Notes: generated by a model from the letters alone, not told the origin. A stretch of DNA of 64,000 bases from Planctomycetia bacterium (GCA_015075005.1 JABTVC010000004.1:62001-126000); one strand, 5' to 3'. Positions 51,924 to 61,975 are shown, counted from the first letter of the stretch. Program-made: numbers and translations.

Positions 51924-53960
51924 TCATGTACTGAATTTAGTCACACATGGTTTTTGAACATGCCGATGCATATAAGAGTCCGAATTACCACATTCGAGAC
52001 ATATCAAAATTCCCTCTCGTTTCTTCATGTATTTTACCACTGTTGTAACGAAGGCTGCATGGCTCCAGGTAAGTGGCGACACGGATAACGGTGCATTGGT
52101 ATAAGGGTCGACCTGCTCCGCAAGGACGCCTGATGGCAGTGCCCTATCCACCACCCATCCCAGTACTGGCAATGCATGATTCAGTTCAGTCAGATTTTTT
52201 GCACGCATAATTTCATACTCAGCAAACCACAGGGTACAAATAAACCAGGGATTCCCAGGCACACGTTCTGAATCGTTGCCAACACGATGATAAGAATCAT
52301 TCTCATACCTTGCTAACCCACCTACCGAAGTCTTTACCTGCAATTTTTCCTGCACTGCATTCATCGTTGATACAATCATCGATTCATCCGGGCTAAAGAC
52401 ATCAAAGACAATTAACCCGGAAAGACTCGCATCCACTGTCATATCAAGCTCGTATCCCATTGCAGTCCTTTTTCCCATCCTTGCAAATCGTCCTTCCTCC
52501 TTATCATAAAAATACGCTATCAGGGCATTCTTCATTTTATTTGCTACGTCACGATATTTGTTACCCTCTTCAATCTCTCCAAACGCGCAGGCAAAGTTTC
52601 CCGCCGCCCGCAACCCCGCAATAACTGCCGATACCGTAAAGGTATGCACTCCATACCGTTCCTCCCACAAATCATACGAATTGAGGGGTAAACCGGTTTC
52701 TTCATCTTTGAATTTAACCATAAATTCTGCGGCATTTATGATAAAACTTCTGTACAGTGATTTTACAAACTCAATGTCTCTGAATTCATCGTAATGATTC
52801 CATAGCGCCCAGATGACCAGGGCGATCCCGTCTTCCTGGATGGGAAGGCTTTTTTTATCATCCTTTAGCCAGGGATGCCATGAACTGGCAAAGGAACGGT
52901 CGGGATTATATTTGTGGAGCAGATACCCTTCTTTGGAAATAAGATCTGCACAAAATTGGAAGAACCGCCTCGTCGCATCCATATACCCTGATTTAATAAG
53001 GGCATTCGCAACCAGTGCACCATCCCGAGGCCACATATACGAGTACGTATCCCTGCCAAGCTGGACAATATCTGAATCATTCGCTGCAATGATGGCGCCG
53101 TTGTTATCGATCTGTGTCCTGATTATCAGGAGACTCCGTTTAAAAAAGGAAACAAACCTTTGCGGAAGATCATGAAAATTAAACATCTCTTTATTGACCC
53201 ATAGCTTCCAATAGTTTTCTGTGCGGCGAATTAATTCTTCCGGTGTTTTTTCCCAGATGTCCCTATTTAATTTTGCGACTTCGCTGTACTTTGTTCCAGC
53301 AGCAATCCAATAGTGCGCCACATTTTCACCATGCGCCTTTAGCTGGAGATTAATACCAAGGGTTGAATCAACGGAACCTTGTGCAATAGGATTACCGCTT
53401 AATGTACCATCTTCAGCATCTTTCCATGTCCCCTCAGCACCAAATACCTCCTTGACCCCGGTTGCAAAATGGTCTATCCCACACTTGGTGGGATCACAAC
53501 AATTAATCAGAAAATATCGCTGGGATTTATAATGAATTATGGCCTTTGTATCCGGATCATAATAAGCCGTATCCCCAACTTCATTTTCATAGATGTGAAA
53601 ATCATGATTGAAAAACAGGCGTATTTCACGGTCTCTTCCTTCTAAATTCCTGACGACAATTTCCTTCACAAAGATATTTAAATGAAAATCCACCGTGTCA
53701 TACACCTGGAGTTCTATCTTCAACCGATCGTTTCTTGCCTTCACATCCGTTACCAGGGTGTCTTCTTTGTATTTTAATGTCTTTTGCCATTCTCCCCCCA
53801 TCCAGCTAAACTGGCCATCAACCCACATACCCATGCGGCAGGGATGTCCTATAGTATGATTCTCTTTTCCTACATACGGATAATAGATATCCCTGATCTG
53901 ATACTCCCGATCAAAGGTAACCAGCATCGAGCCATTTCCAACAGGTATGTCTCTGGGCAT
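51924..53960 (-). CDS. glycoside hydrolase family 15 (glucoamylase-like)
   Basis: This 678-aa protein has a beta super-sandwich N-domain (GNGSMLVTFDREYQIRDIYY, about 1-250) and an alpha/alpha barrel. The barrel has SYMWPRDGALVANALIKSGY, SFASSWHPWLKDDKKSLPIQ, EDGIALVIWALWNHYDEF and LPLNSYDLWEERYGVHTFTV. The second catalytic Glu is in VLAEQVDPYTNAPLSVSPLT, and WSHAAFVTTVVKYMKKRE follows. It hydrolyses terminal alpha-glucose bonds, probably of glycogen or trehalose, in the cytoplasm (no signal peptide). The last 25 residues contain several Cys and His. The ATG follows AAAGGAAA. Confidence 0.92.
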   Translation of the reverse strand: MPRDIPVGNGSMLVTFDREYQIRDIYYPYVGKENHTIGHPCRMGMWVDGQFSWMGGEWQKTLKYKEDTLVTDVKARNDRLKIELQVYDTVDFHLNIFVKEIVVRNLEGRDREIRLFFNHDFHIYENEVGDTAYYDPDTKAIIHYKSQRYFLINCCDPTKCGIDHFATGVKEVFGAEGTWKDAEDGTLSGNPIAQGSVDSTLGINLQLKAHGENVAHYWIAAGTKYSEVAKLNRDIWEKTPEELIRRTENYWKLWVNKEMFNFHDLPQRFVSFFKRSLLIIRTQIDNNGAIIAANDSDIVQLGRDTYSYMWPRDGALVANALIKSGYMDATRRFFQFCADLISKEGYLLHKYNPDRSFASSWHPWLKDDKKSLPIQEDGIALVIWALWNHYDEFRDIEFVKSLYRSFIINAAEFMVKFKDEETGLPLNSYDLWEERYGVHTFTVSAVIAGLRAAGNFACAFGEIEEGNKYRDVANKMKNALIAYFYDKEEGRFARMGKRTAMGYELDMTVDASLSGLIVFDVFSPDESMIVSTMNAVQEKLQVKTSVGGLARYENDSYHRVGNDSERVPGNPWFICTLWFAEYEIMRAKNLTELNHALPVLGWVVDRALPSGVLAEQVDPYTNAPLSVSPLTWSHAAFVTTVVKYMKKREGILICLECGNSDSYMHRHVQKPCVTKFST

Positions 53961-54061
53961 ACTGTTTCCTTTCTTGACAGCAATTTAGTATTATACTGCA
54001 AAAACACCTTGTTTCGGATTTCGATATTTGCATTTCGCATTTGTCAAATCCGGAACATGCC

Positions 54062-54823
54062 TCATATCCGTGTTAGTTTACCGGCAGCCGTATGATCCAC
54101 AATAAACAAAAGCCTTCCATTCACAGGTCGTACAAGCTGTGATGGCAATCGCCGCGGCTGGTACTCATCCTCAAGAACCTCTCTCACTATTGAAGCCTTC
54201 GACTCCCCGGAAATCAAAAACATGACGTTGGCAGCCTGGTTGATTACAGGAACCGTTAACGTGAGACGATATACACCGAGCTTTTCTACGTAATTGGCAG
54301 AGACTAAACGGTCTGTTTCTTCCAGTGCAGACGTCCGGGGGAAGAGCGAAGCGGTATGACCATCCTCTCCCATACCAAGCAAGATCAGGTCAAAACAAGG
54401 CAACTCTTTTGGTTTTAGATGAAAAAACGCCTTGATCGTTTGCTCGTATCCCGCTGCCGCACAATCGTGATCTTCCTGTTCCGCCGGCATTCGATGCACA
54501 TTCTCTTCCGGAATTGGAACCTTATCTAATAATGACTCGCGGGCCATGTGATAATTACTCGTGGGATGATCCGGTGAAACACAACGCTCATCGCCCCAGA
54601 ACAAACAAACCCTTGACCACGGTATCCGTTCCCGGTACTGGTCACGTGCCAGCATCTTATAAAGTCCCTGAGGAGTTGAGCCGCCAGATAGTACAACTGT
54701 AAAAAATTCCCTCGCCTGCGTTGCTTCTCCAGCCAGACGGACAAATTCGTCTGCTGCTCTGAGACTTAATTCATCAGGATTCGCTACAACCATGATTTCA
54801 TGTTTAACTGACACCTTAGTCAT
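54062..54823 (-). CDS. pgl: 6-phosphogluconolactonase
   Basis: This 253-aa DevB-type enzyme hydrolyses 6-phosphogluconolactone in the pentose phosphate pathway. Motifs include FFTVVLSGGSTPQGLYKMLA, WSRVCLFWGDERCVSPDHPT, SNYHMARESLLDKVPIPEEN, CFDLILLGMGEDGHTASLFP and YRLTLTVPVINQAANVMFLI. Typical length. The GH15 gene follows on the same strand 100 bp later, so both may serve carbohydrate breakdown. Glucose-6-phosphate dehydrogenase is not in the window. Confidence 0.94.
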   Translation of the reverse strand: MTKVSVKHEIMVVANPDELSLRAADEFVRLAGEATQAREFFTVVLSGGSTPQGLYKMLARDQYRERIPWSRVCLFWGDERCVSPDHPTSNYHMARESLLDKVPIPEENVHRMPAEQEDHDCAAAGYEQTIKAFFHLKPKELPCFDLILLGMGEDGHTASLFPRTSALEETDRLVSANYVEKLGVYRLTLTVPVINQAANVMFLISGESKASIVREVLEDEYQPRRLPSQLVRPVNGRLLFIVDHTAAGKLTRI

Positions 54824-55146
54824 TTTTCTCCTACCACATCGAAGTTACAATCACATTAACATCAAGATAGTTATCAATCACTAATCTGTCAAGAAAATAT
54901 AAGCTAATACAATTTAAACAGTTTTTTTAAAGAGGCAATGCCGTCTTTAACCAACATTGTTCCACTAATAATTTTACTTCTTCTTAATATTATATTGATT
55001 TATGGCAAATGAATAAATAAACTGATTTTTACCGTACCTGTGGAGATTACAGAGTAAATCTTTCCCCTGTTTACAAAAAACAGGTAACAGTTCACACCCA
55101 TCTTGCCATTCAAGGGGAGAAAGGGCGTTGAACTGTTACCTGATTT
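54824..55146. other. intergenic region between enoyl-CoA hydratase and pgl genes
   Basis: About 320 bp, AT-rich. The right end holds a strong terminator (55079-55142). I see nothing else recognisable. Confidence 0.4.
55079..55142 (-). terminator. 14-bp hairpin terminator with T-run after enoyl-CoA hydratase gene
   Basis: CAGGTAACAGTTCA and TGAACTGTTACCTG are exact complements around a 36-nt loop. On the minus strand TTTTTTG follows directly. The stop codon of the hydratase gene lies 5 bp away. Confidence 0.75.
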
Positions 55147-55959
55147 TCAATCTTGTCTATTTTTGTTCACGAGTTTTAACCTCATCATCTCTGCAAAGAG
55201 CCCAACCTCATATTCAATACCTTTTAGAATATCATTCTCTCCGGCAAAGTTGATGCACTTCTTCATCTCCTTGAGTGCCCTTGCATCTCTTTCCAACAGA
55301 ATCTTTGCCGTAGCTATTGCATGATCCAACACTTCTTTGTTGGGTGATATTTGATTGATAAGACCCCACTCCAGAGCTGTTTCTGCACGGATCATCTTGC
55401 CAAGAAACAGCATCTCCTTGGCACGGGCAGCACCTATATAACGAGGCAGGCGTTGTGTACCACCGAGCCCTGGAATAATACTCAATTCAGGTTTTGCCTC
55501 TGGCAGGCTAAAAAAGGAAATTTCCGAAGCGATGCGGAGGTCACACAACAGGGCAAGTTCCAAGCCAGCGCCAATAGTAACGCCATTAATTGCAGCAATA
55601 ACGGGTTTCTTACAATTCTCAATTTCTACAAACATCTCATGGGCGCGCTTGAATCGTTCATAATTTTTTTCTGCCACAAGGCCTGAAATCCAGGAGCCAA
55701 AGAGTTCGTCCCTATCTGCGCCGTCACTGAATACCCCCCTGAGTTTGCTGGCAATAATAACAACACCTATCCTGTCGTCTCCCTCGTATTGGTCCATTTT
55801 ATCGTAGATGGCGTCCAGCAACCATGAGCCTATGGAGTTCCGGGGTGGTTTTTTCATGGAGATAATGCCAATAGCCTTACCATTATCGGCCTTGATTTCT
55901 TCAAACTCGATGTGGTCATAACCGGAGTTATCACCACGATTCATGCGGATGTCTTTCAT
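55147..55959 (-). CDS. enoyl-CoA hydratase/isomerase family protein
   Basis: This 270-aa crotonase-fold protein has the conserved ANGK-type VVIIASKLRGVFSDGADRDE, the oxyanion-hole region PVIAAINGVTIGAGLELALL and CDLRIASEISFFSLPEAKPE. LSIIPGLGGTQRLPRYIGAA and KEMLFLGKMIRAETALEWGL are typical. It likely acts on an acyl-CoA, but the catalytic Glu pair cannot be set by eye, so reaction and substrate are open. The next gene encodes a FadH/OYE-like oxidoreductase. Possibly part of a lipid or aromatic route, which is an inference. Confidence 0.9.
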   Translation of the reverse strand: MKDIRMNRGDNSGYDHIEFEEIKADNGKAIGIISMKKPPRNSIGSWLLDAIYDKMDQYEGDDRIGVVIIASKLRGVFSDGADRDELFGSWISGLVAEKNYERFKRAHEMFVEIENCKKPVIAAINGVTIGAGLELALLCDLRIASEISFFSLPEAKPELSIIPGLGGTQRLPRYIGAARAKEMLFLGKMIRAETALEWGLINQISPNKEVLDHAIATAKILLERDARALKEMKKCINFAGENDILKGIEYEVGLFAEMMRLKLVNKNRQD

Positions 55960-56154
55960 TGGAAAAAAACCTTAGCACACATTGTTCTAAGAGCGTGCGG
56001 TATGCCAAAAATCTTTCAGGGATGCGAGTGAAAATAAACCTGAGAATTCCTGCAGTGCAGTAAGGAGTCTGAATTCAGAAGAAAACTTGAAGTCTCACTA
56101 CCTAACTTCTTTATTCTGAATTCTGAATTCTAGCCTCCCTCTCAACAAGCCATC

Positions 56155-58176
56155 CTATATCTTTAAAGCCACTTCAAAACCTTCATGGATGGCCTCAAGG
56201 GCAGTGCGTACCTTAATGCAATCGCCAATGAAATATGTCTCCGGGAATTTGCCTTCTATCTGCTTCTGAAGGTCATTATTAGGGCTATATCCCACGGCAA
56301 TGATAATGGTATCGGCCTCGATGAAATGGTCTTTCCCGTCCTTTTCATAGATCACGCCCGCGTTTCCTTGTCCATTTTTACCGTGGTTGTTTACAATTTC
56401 TTTTACTTTTACTTCCGTTATCTCCCTTATCCCGGCATCTTTTATCTCATTAATGATTACCCATCGTGTGGATATGCCAAATCCTCCGCCAATCTTTTTC
56501 TTCATCTCCAAAATAGTCACATTCCTGTTTCCCCTCGCTGTGTACTCAATCACCTCTCTGGCATCAAGCACCTTATGTTTCAGGAGAAAGCAGGCCACAT
56601 CAGGCCTCATTGCCCCTGTTTGGCCACATGGGGCCACCTCACACCCAACCGTTCCACCACCAATAATGACTACATTCTTCCCCGGCGATTCCTTTCCATC
56701 CAGCACTGCACTGGCATTGCATACATTTTCCCCTTTTATTCCGGGAAGATTCAGCATTAAGGGATTCCCTCCCGTGGCTACAATTATCGTATCGGGCTGT
56801 TCTTCTTGTAATGTCTGGAAATCTGCCTCTTTTCCCATTTTTATTTGTACCTTGAGCTTTGAAATCTGCCTTTCCAAATAAATTATAATATTTTGAATTT
56901 CTTCGCGGCCAGGAGGAATAAAGGCATAACGTAATTGCCCCCCTAAGTGGCTGTTTCTCTCGTAAAGGGTAACTTTATGTCCTCTTAATGCCAGGACACG
57001 TGCAGCCTCCATACCTCCAGGCCCTCCGCCCACAATCACAACCTTTTTCGGATTACTCGTCCTGGTTATCTTATATTCACCCTCATGCCCCACCATAGCA
57101 TTGTAAGTACAGGACACGGGTTTAAAGTTTAACAGGGAATCAAAGCAACCCTGATTGCAGGCAATACAGGTTCGAATGTCATCAAGGTGTCCTTTTTTAT
57201 ATGTATTTGGCAAATCCGGGTACACAATGAGGGGTCTGCCAATAGATACCATATCTGCCTGTTCATTCCCCAGAATCTCTTCGGCCAGTTTGAGGTCATT
57301 TATTCTTACCGAGGCAATCACGGGGAGCTTTACCTGCGACTTGATCTTCACAGAAAGAAACAGATACGCCGTCCGCGGAATAGACATTAACATAATGGGC
57401 GTTTTGCTTTCGTGCCAGCCAGGAGAAACGTTAAAGGCGTCAGCACCAGCCTGCTCCAATATTTTAGCAATTTCAATACTTTCACCTATTTTAAGCCCTT
57501 CCTCCACAAAATCATCCCCTGACATCCTAAAGATGATGGGGTAGTCCATTCCGACGGTTTCCTTTATTGCGACTATCATCTCTCTGGCAAAACGGGTTCT
57601 ATTTTCAAGACTTCCACCGTATGCATCGTCACGTTTATTTGTAGCCTTTGAGAGAAACTGGTTAATAAGATACCCCATCCCGCCGTGAATTTCCACAGCA
57701 TCGAAACCTCCCTTTTTTGCTCTCACCGCAGCATTGACATAATTATCAATAACCAGTTTAATCTCCGAAACCGTCAGGGCATGAGGTGCCTGCTTGATGC
57801 TTCTATGGGTTAGCGGAGACGGTGAAACAGGCTGCATCTTGGTAAAAAAGGAAGAGGCGCTTCGGCCACCGTGAAGAATTTGTGCTGCAACGTGCGCATC
57901 ATACTCATGAATGACATCGGTCAGTCTTTTTAATCCGGGAATAAGTTCATCCTTATCCAGCCCGATAATACTCTTCCAGACCTTGCCGTTTATTTCCGGA
58001 TAGCAGCCTCCAACGACGATAAAACCCACTCCACCCTTTGCCCGTTCCCGGTAAAAATTGATAATCCGATCGTTTATGGTACCGTCTGTGGTAAATCCCA
58101 GGTCCATGGCAGACATCATAATCCGATTTTTTAATATCATCTGGCCGATGTGTATATTGTCAAACAATTTGCTCAT
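56155..58176 (-). CDS. NADH:flavin oxidoreductase, 2,4-dienoyl-CoA reductase-like
   Basis: This 673-aa, three-domain iron-sulfur flavoprotein starts with an OYE TIM barrel (about 1-340: LKNRIMMSAMDLGFTTDGTI, AQILHGGRSASSFFT, VEIHGGMGYLINQFLSKATN). The cluster motif CIACNQGCFDSLLNFKPVSC follows (about 345-365). The FAD domain has VVIVGGGPGGMEAARVLALR, and an NAD(P) domain has KNVVIIGGGTVGCEVAPCGQ. This is the layout of FadH and related enoate reductases. It reduces unsaturated acyl-CoAs or other enoates with electrons through FMN, 4Fe-4S and FAD. The substrate is unknown. Confidence 0.92.
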   Translation of the reverse strand: MSKLFDNIHIGQMILKNRIMMSAMDLGFTTDGTINDRIINFYRERAKGGVGFIVVGGCYPEINGKVWKSIIGLDKDELIPGLKRLTDVIHEYDAHVAAQILHGGRSASSFFTKMQPVSPSPLTHRSIKQAPHALTVSEIKLVIDNYVNAAVRAKKGGFDAVEIHGGMGYLINQFLSKATNKRDDAYGGSLENRTRFAREMIVAIKETVGMDYPIIFRMSGDDFVEEGLKIGESIEIAKILEQAGADAFNVSPGWHESKTPIMLMSIPRTAYLFLSVKIKSQVKLPVIASVRINDLKLAEEILGNEQADMVSIGRPLIVYPDLPNTYKKGHLDDIRTCIACNQGCFDSLLNFKPVSCTYNAMVGHEGEYKITRTSNPKKVVIVGGGPGGMEAARVLALRGHKVTLYERNSHLGGQLRYAFIPPGREEIQNIIIYLERQISKLKVQIKMGKEADFQTLQEEQPDTIIVATGGNPLMLNLPGIKGENVCNASAVLDGKESPGKNVVIIGGGTVGCEVAPCGQTGAMRPDVACFLLKHKVLDAREVIEYTARGNRNVTILEMKKKIGGGFGISTRWVIINEIKDAGIREITEVKVKEIVNNHGKNGQGNAGVIYEKDGKDHFIEADTIIIAVGYSPNNDLQKQIEGKFPETYFIGDCIKVRTALEAIHEGFEVALKI

Positions 58177-58396
58177 AATTCATTTTTGAAATTAAAGATA
58201 GGCGTAACGACGTGTTCTAATCCAGCAATATCAGGCGTGTTGGGATTATACGGCTCACAGATATTTTTGTCAAGTTTATCCTCAGGCTACACAAACTATA
58301 AAAGAAAAGAACAATGAGACTGCCTTTGATGGTATACATACACAGACTCTCCATCATGAAGGTCAATGAAAACATCGGGATAGACCTTTAATAACA

Positions 58397-59557
58397 TTAG
58401 TAACACACTATTCCCTTGATTAGTACAAATCCACCGCTATTCGTGTGTGACCAGGTACTTGGTTCAGAATCGATGACTTCATAGCTTCCTGCGGGTACAT
58501 AGGTATTGGGATACGATACCCAGGAGCGAAAATCGGTCGTGCCTGAAAATGGGCCATACGTAACCCCTGTGTCGATATTGTACAAAGTATGTGTTCCGGC
58601 AGGCTGTCCTTCATCGCACCAGTGATAGGTGCTGATTTCCGTAATACATGCATCCTGGAATAATGTTGCCAACGTTGTGCCTGGATTACCGCAGATAACC
58701 CTGAGAAGATTATACGTATTTACTATTTCTACGGCCTCTGTGCTCGTATTCGATGTTATGAGTTTGTTGATCATCGTGACGACGTCATTAAGGATTTTCA
58801 TTTCTGCCTTATGCCCGGGAGCCATATAAGACTTTATAAAACTATGGCCGCCCCAGACATCGCCCCAATTGAGAGGGCCAAAGAAATTGTCAAGATTCCG
58901 TGGTAGTGAAAGGGGAATACTGCCGATGATGATATCTTCATCAATCGTCGTGTAGGGACCTCTACCGGCAACGTAACTGTCTGGATTCGCCACTGATACC
59001 ATGCCAAATCCATCGATATATTGCGGGTCTATGCCGAGATATGCAATATTGCCATACAGATTGCCCTGGGAATGCGCAACAAGCACAATCACTTTGCTTT
59101 CACTTAAATATTGATTATATAAAGCAATATGCTCTTGTACCGACGGGTTGGCGCTTACTACAGCAGCATCCACCTCATTTGCTATCGCAATTATTTTATC
59201 TTGAAGGAAATCTGGCATGGTATCCCATTCGGCAAGATAATTCCAGAACAGACTGTAGCTTGTTTGTAAATCTTGTTCAAATGTCTCCAGCAGGTCTTCC
59301 AAATAACCTTCTGAAGGATTGTAAGCTAATCCGTATGTTATTGTACGGTCTAGATTCGTTCCTGATATATATGCATTTAGTCGATTCTGCAATATTTTGT
59401 TGCTTAGTCTGGCACTCTCCACATCATTCCACACGCCATTGCCAAAAAAGACAACGACCTCTGGTTGACATTGTTGCCCACCCGCACCATAAACAACACC
59501 TGACATAGCAAGAAAGGTAACAAGAAGTACTATATGAGATATCCATCGGATTTTCAT
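58397..59557 (-). CDS. secreted alpha/beta-hydrolase-like protein
   Basis: This 386-aa protein has a signal peptide (MKIRWISHIVLLVTFLAMSG, cleaved near VVYGAGG). It contains a lipase-like elbow, KVIVLVAHSQGNLYGNIAYL (GxSxG-like HSQGN, about residues 165-185), and VSVANPDSYVAGRGPYTTID. Cysteines in the C-terminal region (VICGNPG, CITEIS, HWCDEGQ, VCY) may form disulfides. No family is certain. It begins in an ATGA overlap with the MopE-like gene, so the two are translationally coupled. Extracellular or periplasmic location expected. Confidence 0.72.
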   Translation of the reverse strand: MKIRWISHIVLLVTFLAMSGVVYGAGGQQCQPEVVVFFGNGVWNDVESARLSNKILQNRLNAYISGTNLDRTITYGLAYNPSEGYLEDLLETFEQDLQTSYSLFWNYLAEWDTMPDFLQDKIIAIANEVDAAVVSANPSVQEHIALYNQYLSESKVIVLVAHSQGNLYGNIAYLGIDPQYIDGFGMVSVANPDSYVAGRGPYTTIDEDIIIGSIPLSLPRNLDNFFGPLNWGDVWGGHSFIKSYMAPGHKAEMKILNDVVTMINKLITSNTSTEAVEIVNTYNLLRVICGNPGTTLATLFQDACITEISTYHWCDEGQPAGTHTLYNIDTGVTYGPFSGTTDFRSWVSYPNTYVPAGSYEVIDSEPSTWSHTNSGGFVLIKGIVCY

Positions 59558-60885
59558 TGGTCACCTCCTGTAGCATCTACATCAAAGGAACAGCTGTCCT
59601 TCCATTCTTTCTGTGGAGCGCTTCTTATAAACCTGCCACCCAGATTATCGCTGTACTTAATGTATGCAATACTACGTTCCCTGGTATTCAGTATTTTTGC
59701 GCGCAGTGCATTACAAATGTCTACAGCCTCTTCACCCTTAAGGTAAAAAAGACATTCAACATGGCGATCCATCTTTATTGCATGATCATAAGCAGCCTCA
59801 CGGTCATTAGCATCTTTGAGCACGCCCTGGAATTCTATGGCATAGTAGGTAAGACCTAATCGAAGTTTCTTATCATCGGGATAGGTAAAGTATATGTACC
59901 TTTGAATGTCATCACGGACCCCATCGCCATCCGTATCTATCCCAAGCAATGTTTCCTTTCCTGCCTTCCCGGGATCGGGTGGGAGGTTCACTCCCGTATC
60001 ATCATCCGGCGTCGATGCGTTACAGTCATCATCAATGCCGTTCTTCTTTATTTCTGTAGCTCCAGGATTTACTGCAGCATTGGTATCGTCACAGTCGGTA
60101 TTATTGGCAACATAGCCTGAAGGTTGGCTGCATGCCTTTGTGGTAACATGCGGGTTCCCATATCCGTCACCATCGGCATCTTCATAAAATGTGGTTTTCA
60201 GTCCTTCATCAATCTGTCCGTCACAGTTATTGTCCACGTCATCGCATATTTCCTGTGCGTTCGGGTTTACGGAGGAGTTGTTATCATCACAATCATCTAC
60301 TTTCGCATACCCATCGCCATCCAGATCATCATCCGGCGTGGATGCGTTACAGTCATCGTCCTTGCCATTGTATGGTATTTCTGTGATCCCCGGATTCACG
60401 GTCGCATCATTGTCATCGCAATCATCCTTCCTGGCATACCCATCACCATCCTTATCTTCATCGTCATCATCATCATCACCTCTGCCATCCTCATCTTTAT
60501 CTTTGTCTTTGTCTTTGTCTTTGTCTTTATCTTTGTCTTTGTCTTTGTCTTTGTCTTTGTCTTTGTCTTTGTCTTTGTCTTTGTCTTTGTCTTTGTCCCT
60601 CGTTTTTTCACTCGTATCATCATCCTTACCTTTATCATCTCTACCCTTATCGTCATCCTTATCCTTTTTTGTTTCCTTCCTGCCATCCTCCCTGCTTTTG
60701 TCTTTGCCGTGTACGGTATGCTTCCTATTGGTTACTTCCCTTGCATTTCTGTCGCGAACGATTGAACTCGATGTACCAGTATCGCTCCCCTGTACAAAAC
60801 CTGGAGATACAAAGACAGCCAGGCTGTAAAACAAGAGAACAATGGGACTACTCTTGATGATATGCATAAACAGACTCCTTATCAT
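59554..60885 (-). CDS. secreted MopE-type metal-binding protein with (KD)n repeat
   Basis: This 443-aa protein has an N-terminal signal segment (SSPIVLLFYSLAVFVSPGFV). A run of about 17 Lys-Asp pairs (residues about 95-130), GDDDDDDEDKDGDGYARK and three MopE-like units follow. The units are GYARKDDCDDNDATVNPGIT, GYAKVDDCDDNNSSVNPNAQ and GYVANNTDCDDTNAAVNPGA, with ADGDGYGNPH in between. These units (GDGY...DCDD.....NPGA.E) bind metal, probably calcium or copper. The C-terminal domain (about 330-443) is not recognised. It is coupled by ATGA to the hydrolase gene. Strongly acidic, and extracellular by prediction. Confidence 0.82.
   Translation of the reverse strand: MIRSLFMHIIKSSPIVLLFYSLAVFVSPGFVQGSDTGTSSSIVRDRNAREVTNRKHTVHGKDKSREDGRKETKKDKDDDKGRDDKGKDDDTSEKTRDKDKDKDKDKDKDKDKDKDKDKDKDKDKDKDKDKDEDGRGDDDDDDEDKDGDGYARKDDCDDNDATVNPGITEIPYNGKDDDCNASTPDDDLDGDGYAKVDDCDDNNSSVNPNAQEICDDVDNNCDGQIDEGLKTTFYEDADGDGYGNPHVTTKACSQPSGYVANNTDCDDTNAAVNPGATEIKKNGIDDDCNASTPDDDTGVNLPPDPGKAGKETLLGIDTDGDGVRDDIQRYIYFTYPDDKKLRLGLTYYAIEFQGVLKDANDREAAYDHAIKMDRHVECLFYLKGEEAVDICNALRAKILNTRERSIAYIKYSDNLGGRFIRSAPQKEWKDSCSFDVDATGGDQ
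60494..60597 (-). repeat. hexanucleotide repeat GACAAA encoding (Asp-Lys)n
   Basis: About 17 head-to-tail copies of GACAAA (TTTGTC on the plus strand), with two TTTATC variants, lie in the MopE-like gene. The unit is a multiple of three, so slippage changes the length of the Lys-Asp spacer without breaking the frame. Confidence 0.85.
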
Positions 60886-61178
60886 AAAGGTTAATGAAAG
60901 CTATCTCATTAGGTGAGACGCATCTTAACAGAAATGATTTATACGATGAAATTAATCAGCAAGGATTCAAGTTCATATACCTTTTGGTCTGTTAGCACAA
61001 ATGATATTCCAAAACATGTTTTCAAAAGTAAAAAAGATATGAAATTTTTTAACGACTAGAAAACTCAACAGTTAAAACAACCAGGTGGAATTGGTGGCAG
61101 GAAGAAAAACACAAAAAGCGGGCTATGATGTACTTTTTTGTAATATTTATGGCATTTCTGTTCGATCGAATAGTGTTT

Positions 61179-61743
61179 CTAAAGGCATACGGATTCTAAC
61201 ATATCAGAAGTTTTTCTATAGGTTTCTGCCTGTTTAAAGTAGTTTAAATGATAGACATGTTGTCCGGGTTTGTAGTTAAACTTTATTCCATTCTTAATAC
61301 CGCTTGGCCATGGAACGGCCATTTTATCTGTGTCAACTACCAGGTCATTAGCGTCACCAAAATAGACATCAGCAATACAATCCGCTATATCGTCTTTAGT
61401 CCCTCCTTTAAAAATACCGGAAGGTTCAAAATCCGACCCAATGGTGCCATACACAACTCCACCACCGATTGTGCTACTGCTTTGATTCAATTATTTAATG
61501 AACTCGGAATTTCATCAAGACCGTCTTCCAATTCGTCGCCGTCACGATCCTGTATCTGCGAGCCATGTCCTGAAAAATGGAATAATAACAAGTCTCCTTA
61601 ACGATAGTCCTGATTTCATCGGCTGAAAACCCATAAACACTTGTTAAAATATCGGCCAAATTGCATACATCGCTGACGCATCCGTTAAGAGGTATTACGT
61701 ACTTGTACTTATTGATCCCAACCAGCAATGCTTTTCTAACCAT
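61179..61743 (-). pseudogene. caspase-like (peptidase C14/metacaspase) gene, frameshifted and with internal loss
   Basis: From 61743 the minus strand reads MVRKALLVGINKYKYVIPLN, then GCVSDVCNLADILTSVYGFS and ADEIRTIVKE. After a frameshift (near 61610) LLLFHFSGHGSQIQDRDGDE continues to DGLDEIPSSLNN and stops. This holds the catalytic His (SGHG). The catalytic Cys motif (DSCHSG) is missing. Then comes MNQSSSTIGGGVVYGTIGSD and a C-terminal domain (KGGTKDDIADCIADVYFGDA) that often follows caspase domains. Around 61490 a piece carrying the Cys seems deleted. In bacteria such proteins are proteases in signalling or defence. Broken as written. Confidence 0.75.
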
Positions 61744-61939
61744 TTTCTTCTCCTTGTAAAAATCTCCGATAAAAGGTTTTTCCCCCGTTTATTTTTGTGA
61801 CAATTTAGTGCTTTGAGATATCCCATCAATGCGAATTCCTTTTGCCCTTTCAGGGCTAATACCACCATTAAAAAGTACCCGGTGTTTTGAAACATTTTTC
61901 ATCTCCTTATCCTTAATGGAAAACACCGTTTAAAAGCCT

Positions 61940-61970
61940 GCCCTGTTAGATAATTACTATCTAACAGGGC
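61940..61970 (-). terminator. 13-bp hairpin after metallophosphoesterase gene
   Basis: GCCCTGTTAGATA and TATCTAACAGGGC pair exactly around ATTAC, 5 bp after the stop at 61976. On the minus strand AGGCTTTTAAACG follows, a weak T-run. Between here and the caspase remnant (61744-61935) I see only a short repeat-like stretch (TTAGCCCTGAAAGGGC). Confidence 0.65.
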
Positions 61971-61975
61971 TTGCC

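Noticed and set aside
60191..60829. Plus-strand frames rich in SLSLSLS and VFVFVF opposite the MopE-like gene
   Set aside because: They are antisense translations of the GACAAA repeat and the Asp-rich units, with no start signal or family match.
61789..61903. Small minus-strand ORF (MKNVSKHRVLFNGG...) upstream of the caspase remnant
   Set aside because: Careful reading shows a stop after about 15 codons; the longer version needs a one-base repair, and the DNA looks like a GCCCTGAAAGGGC repeat.
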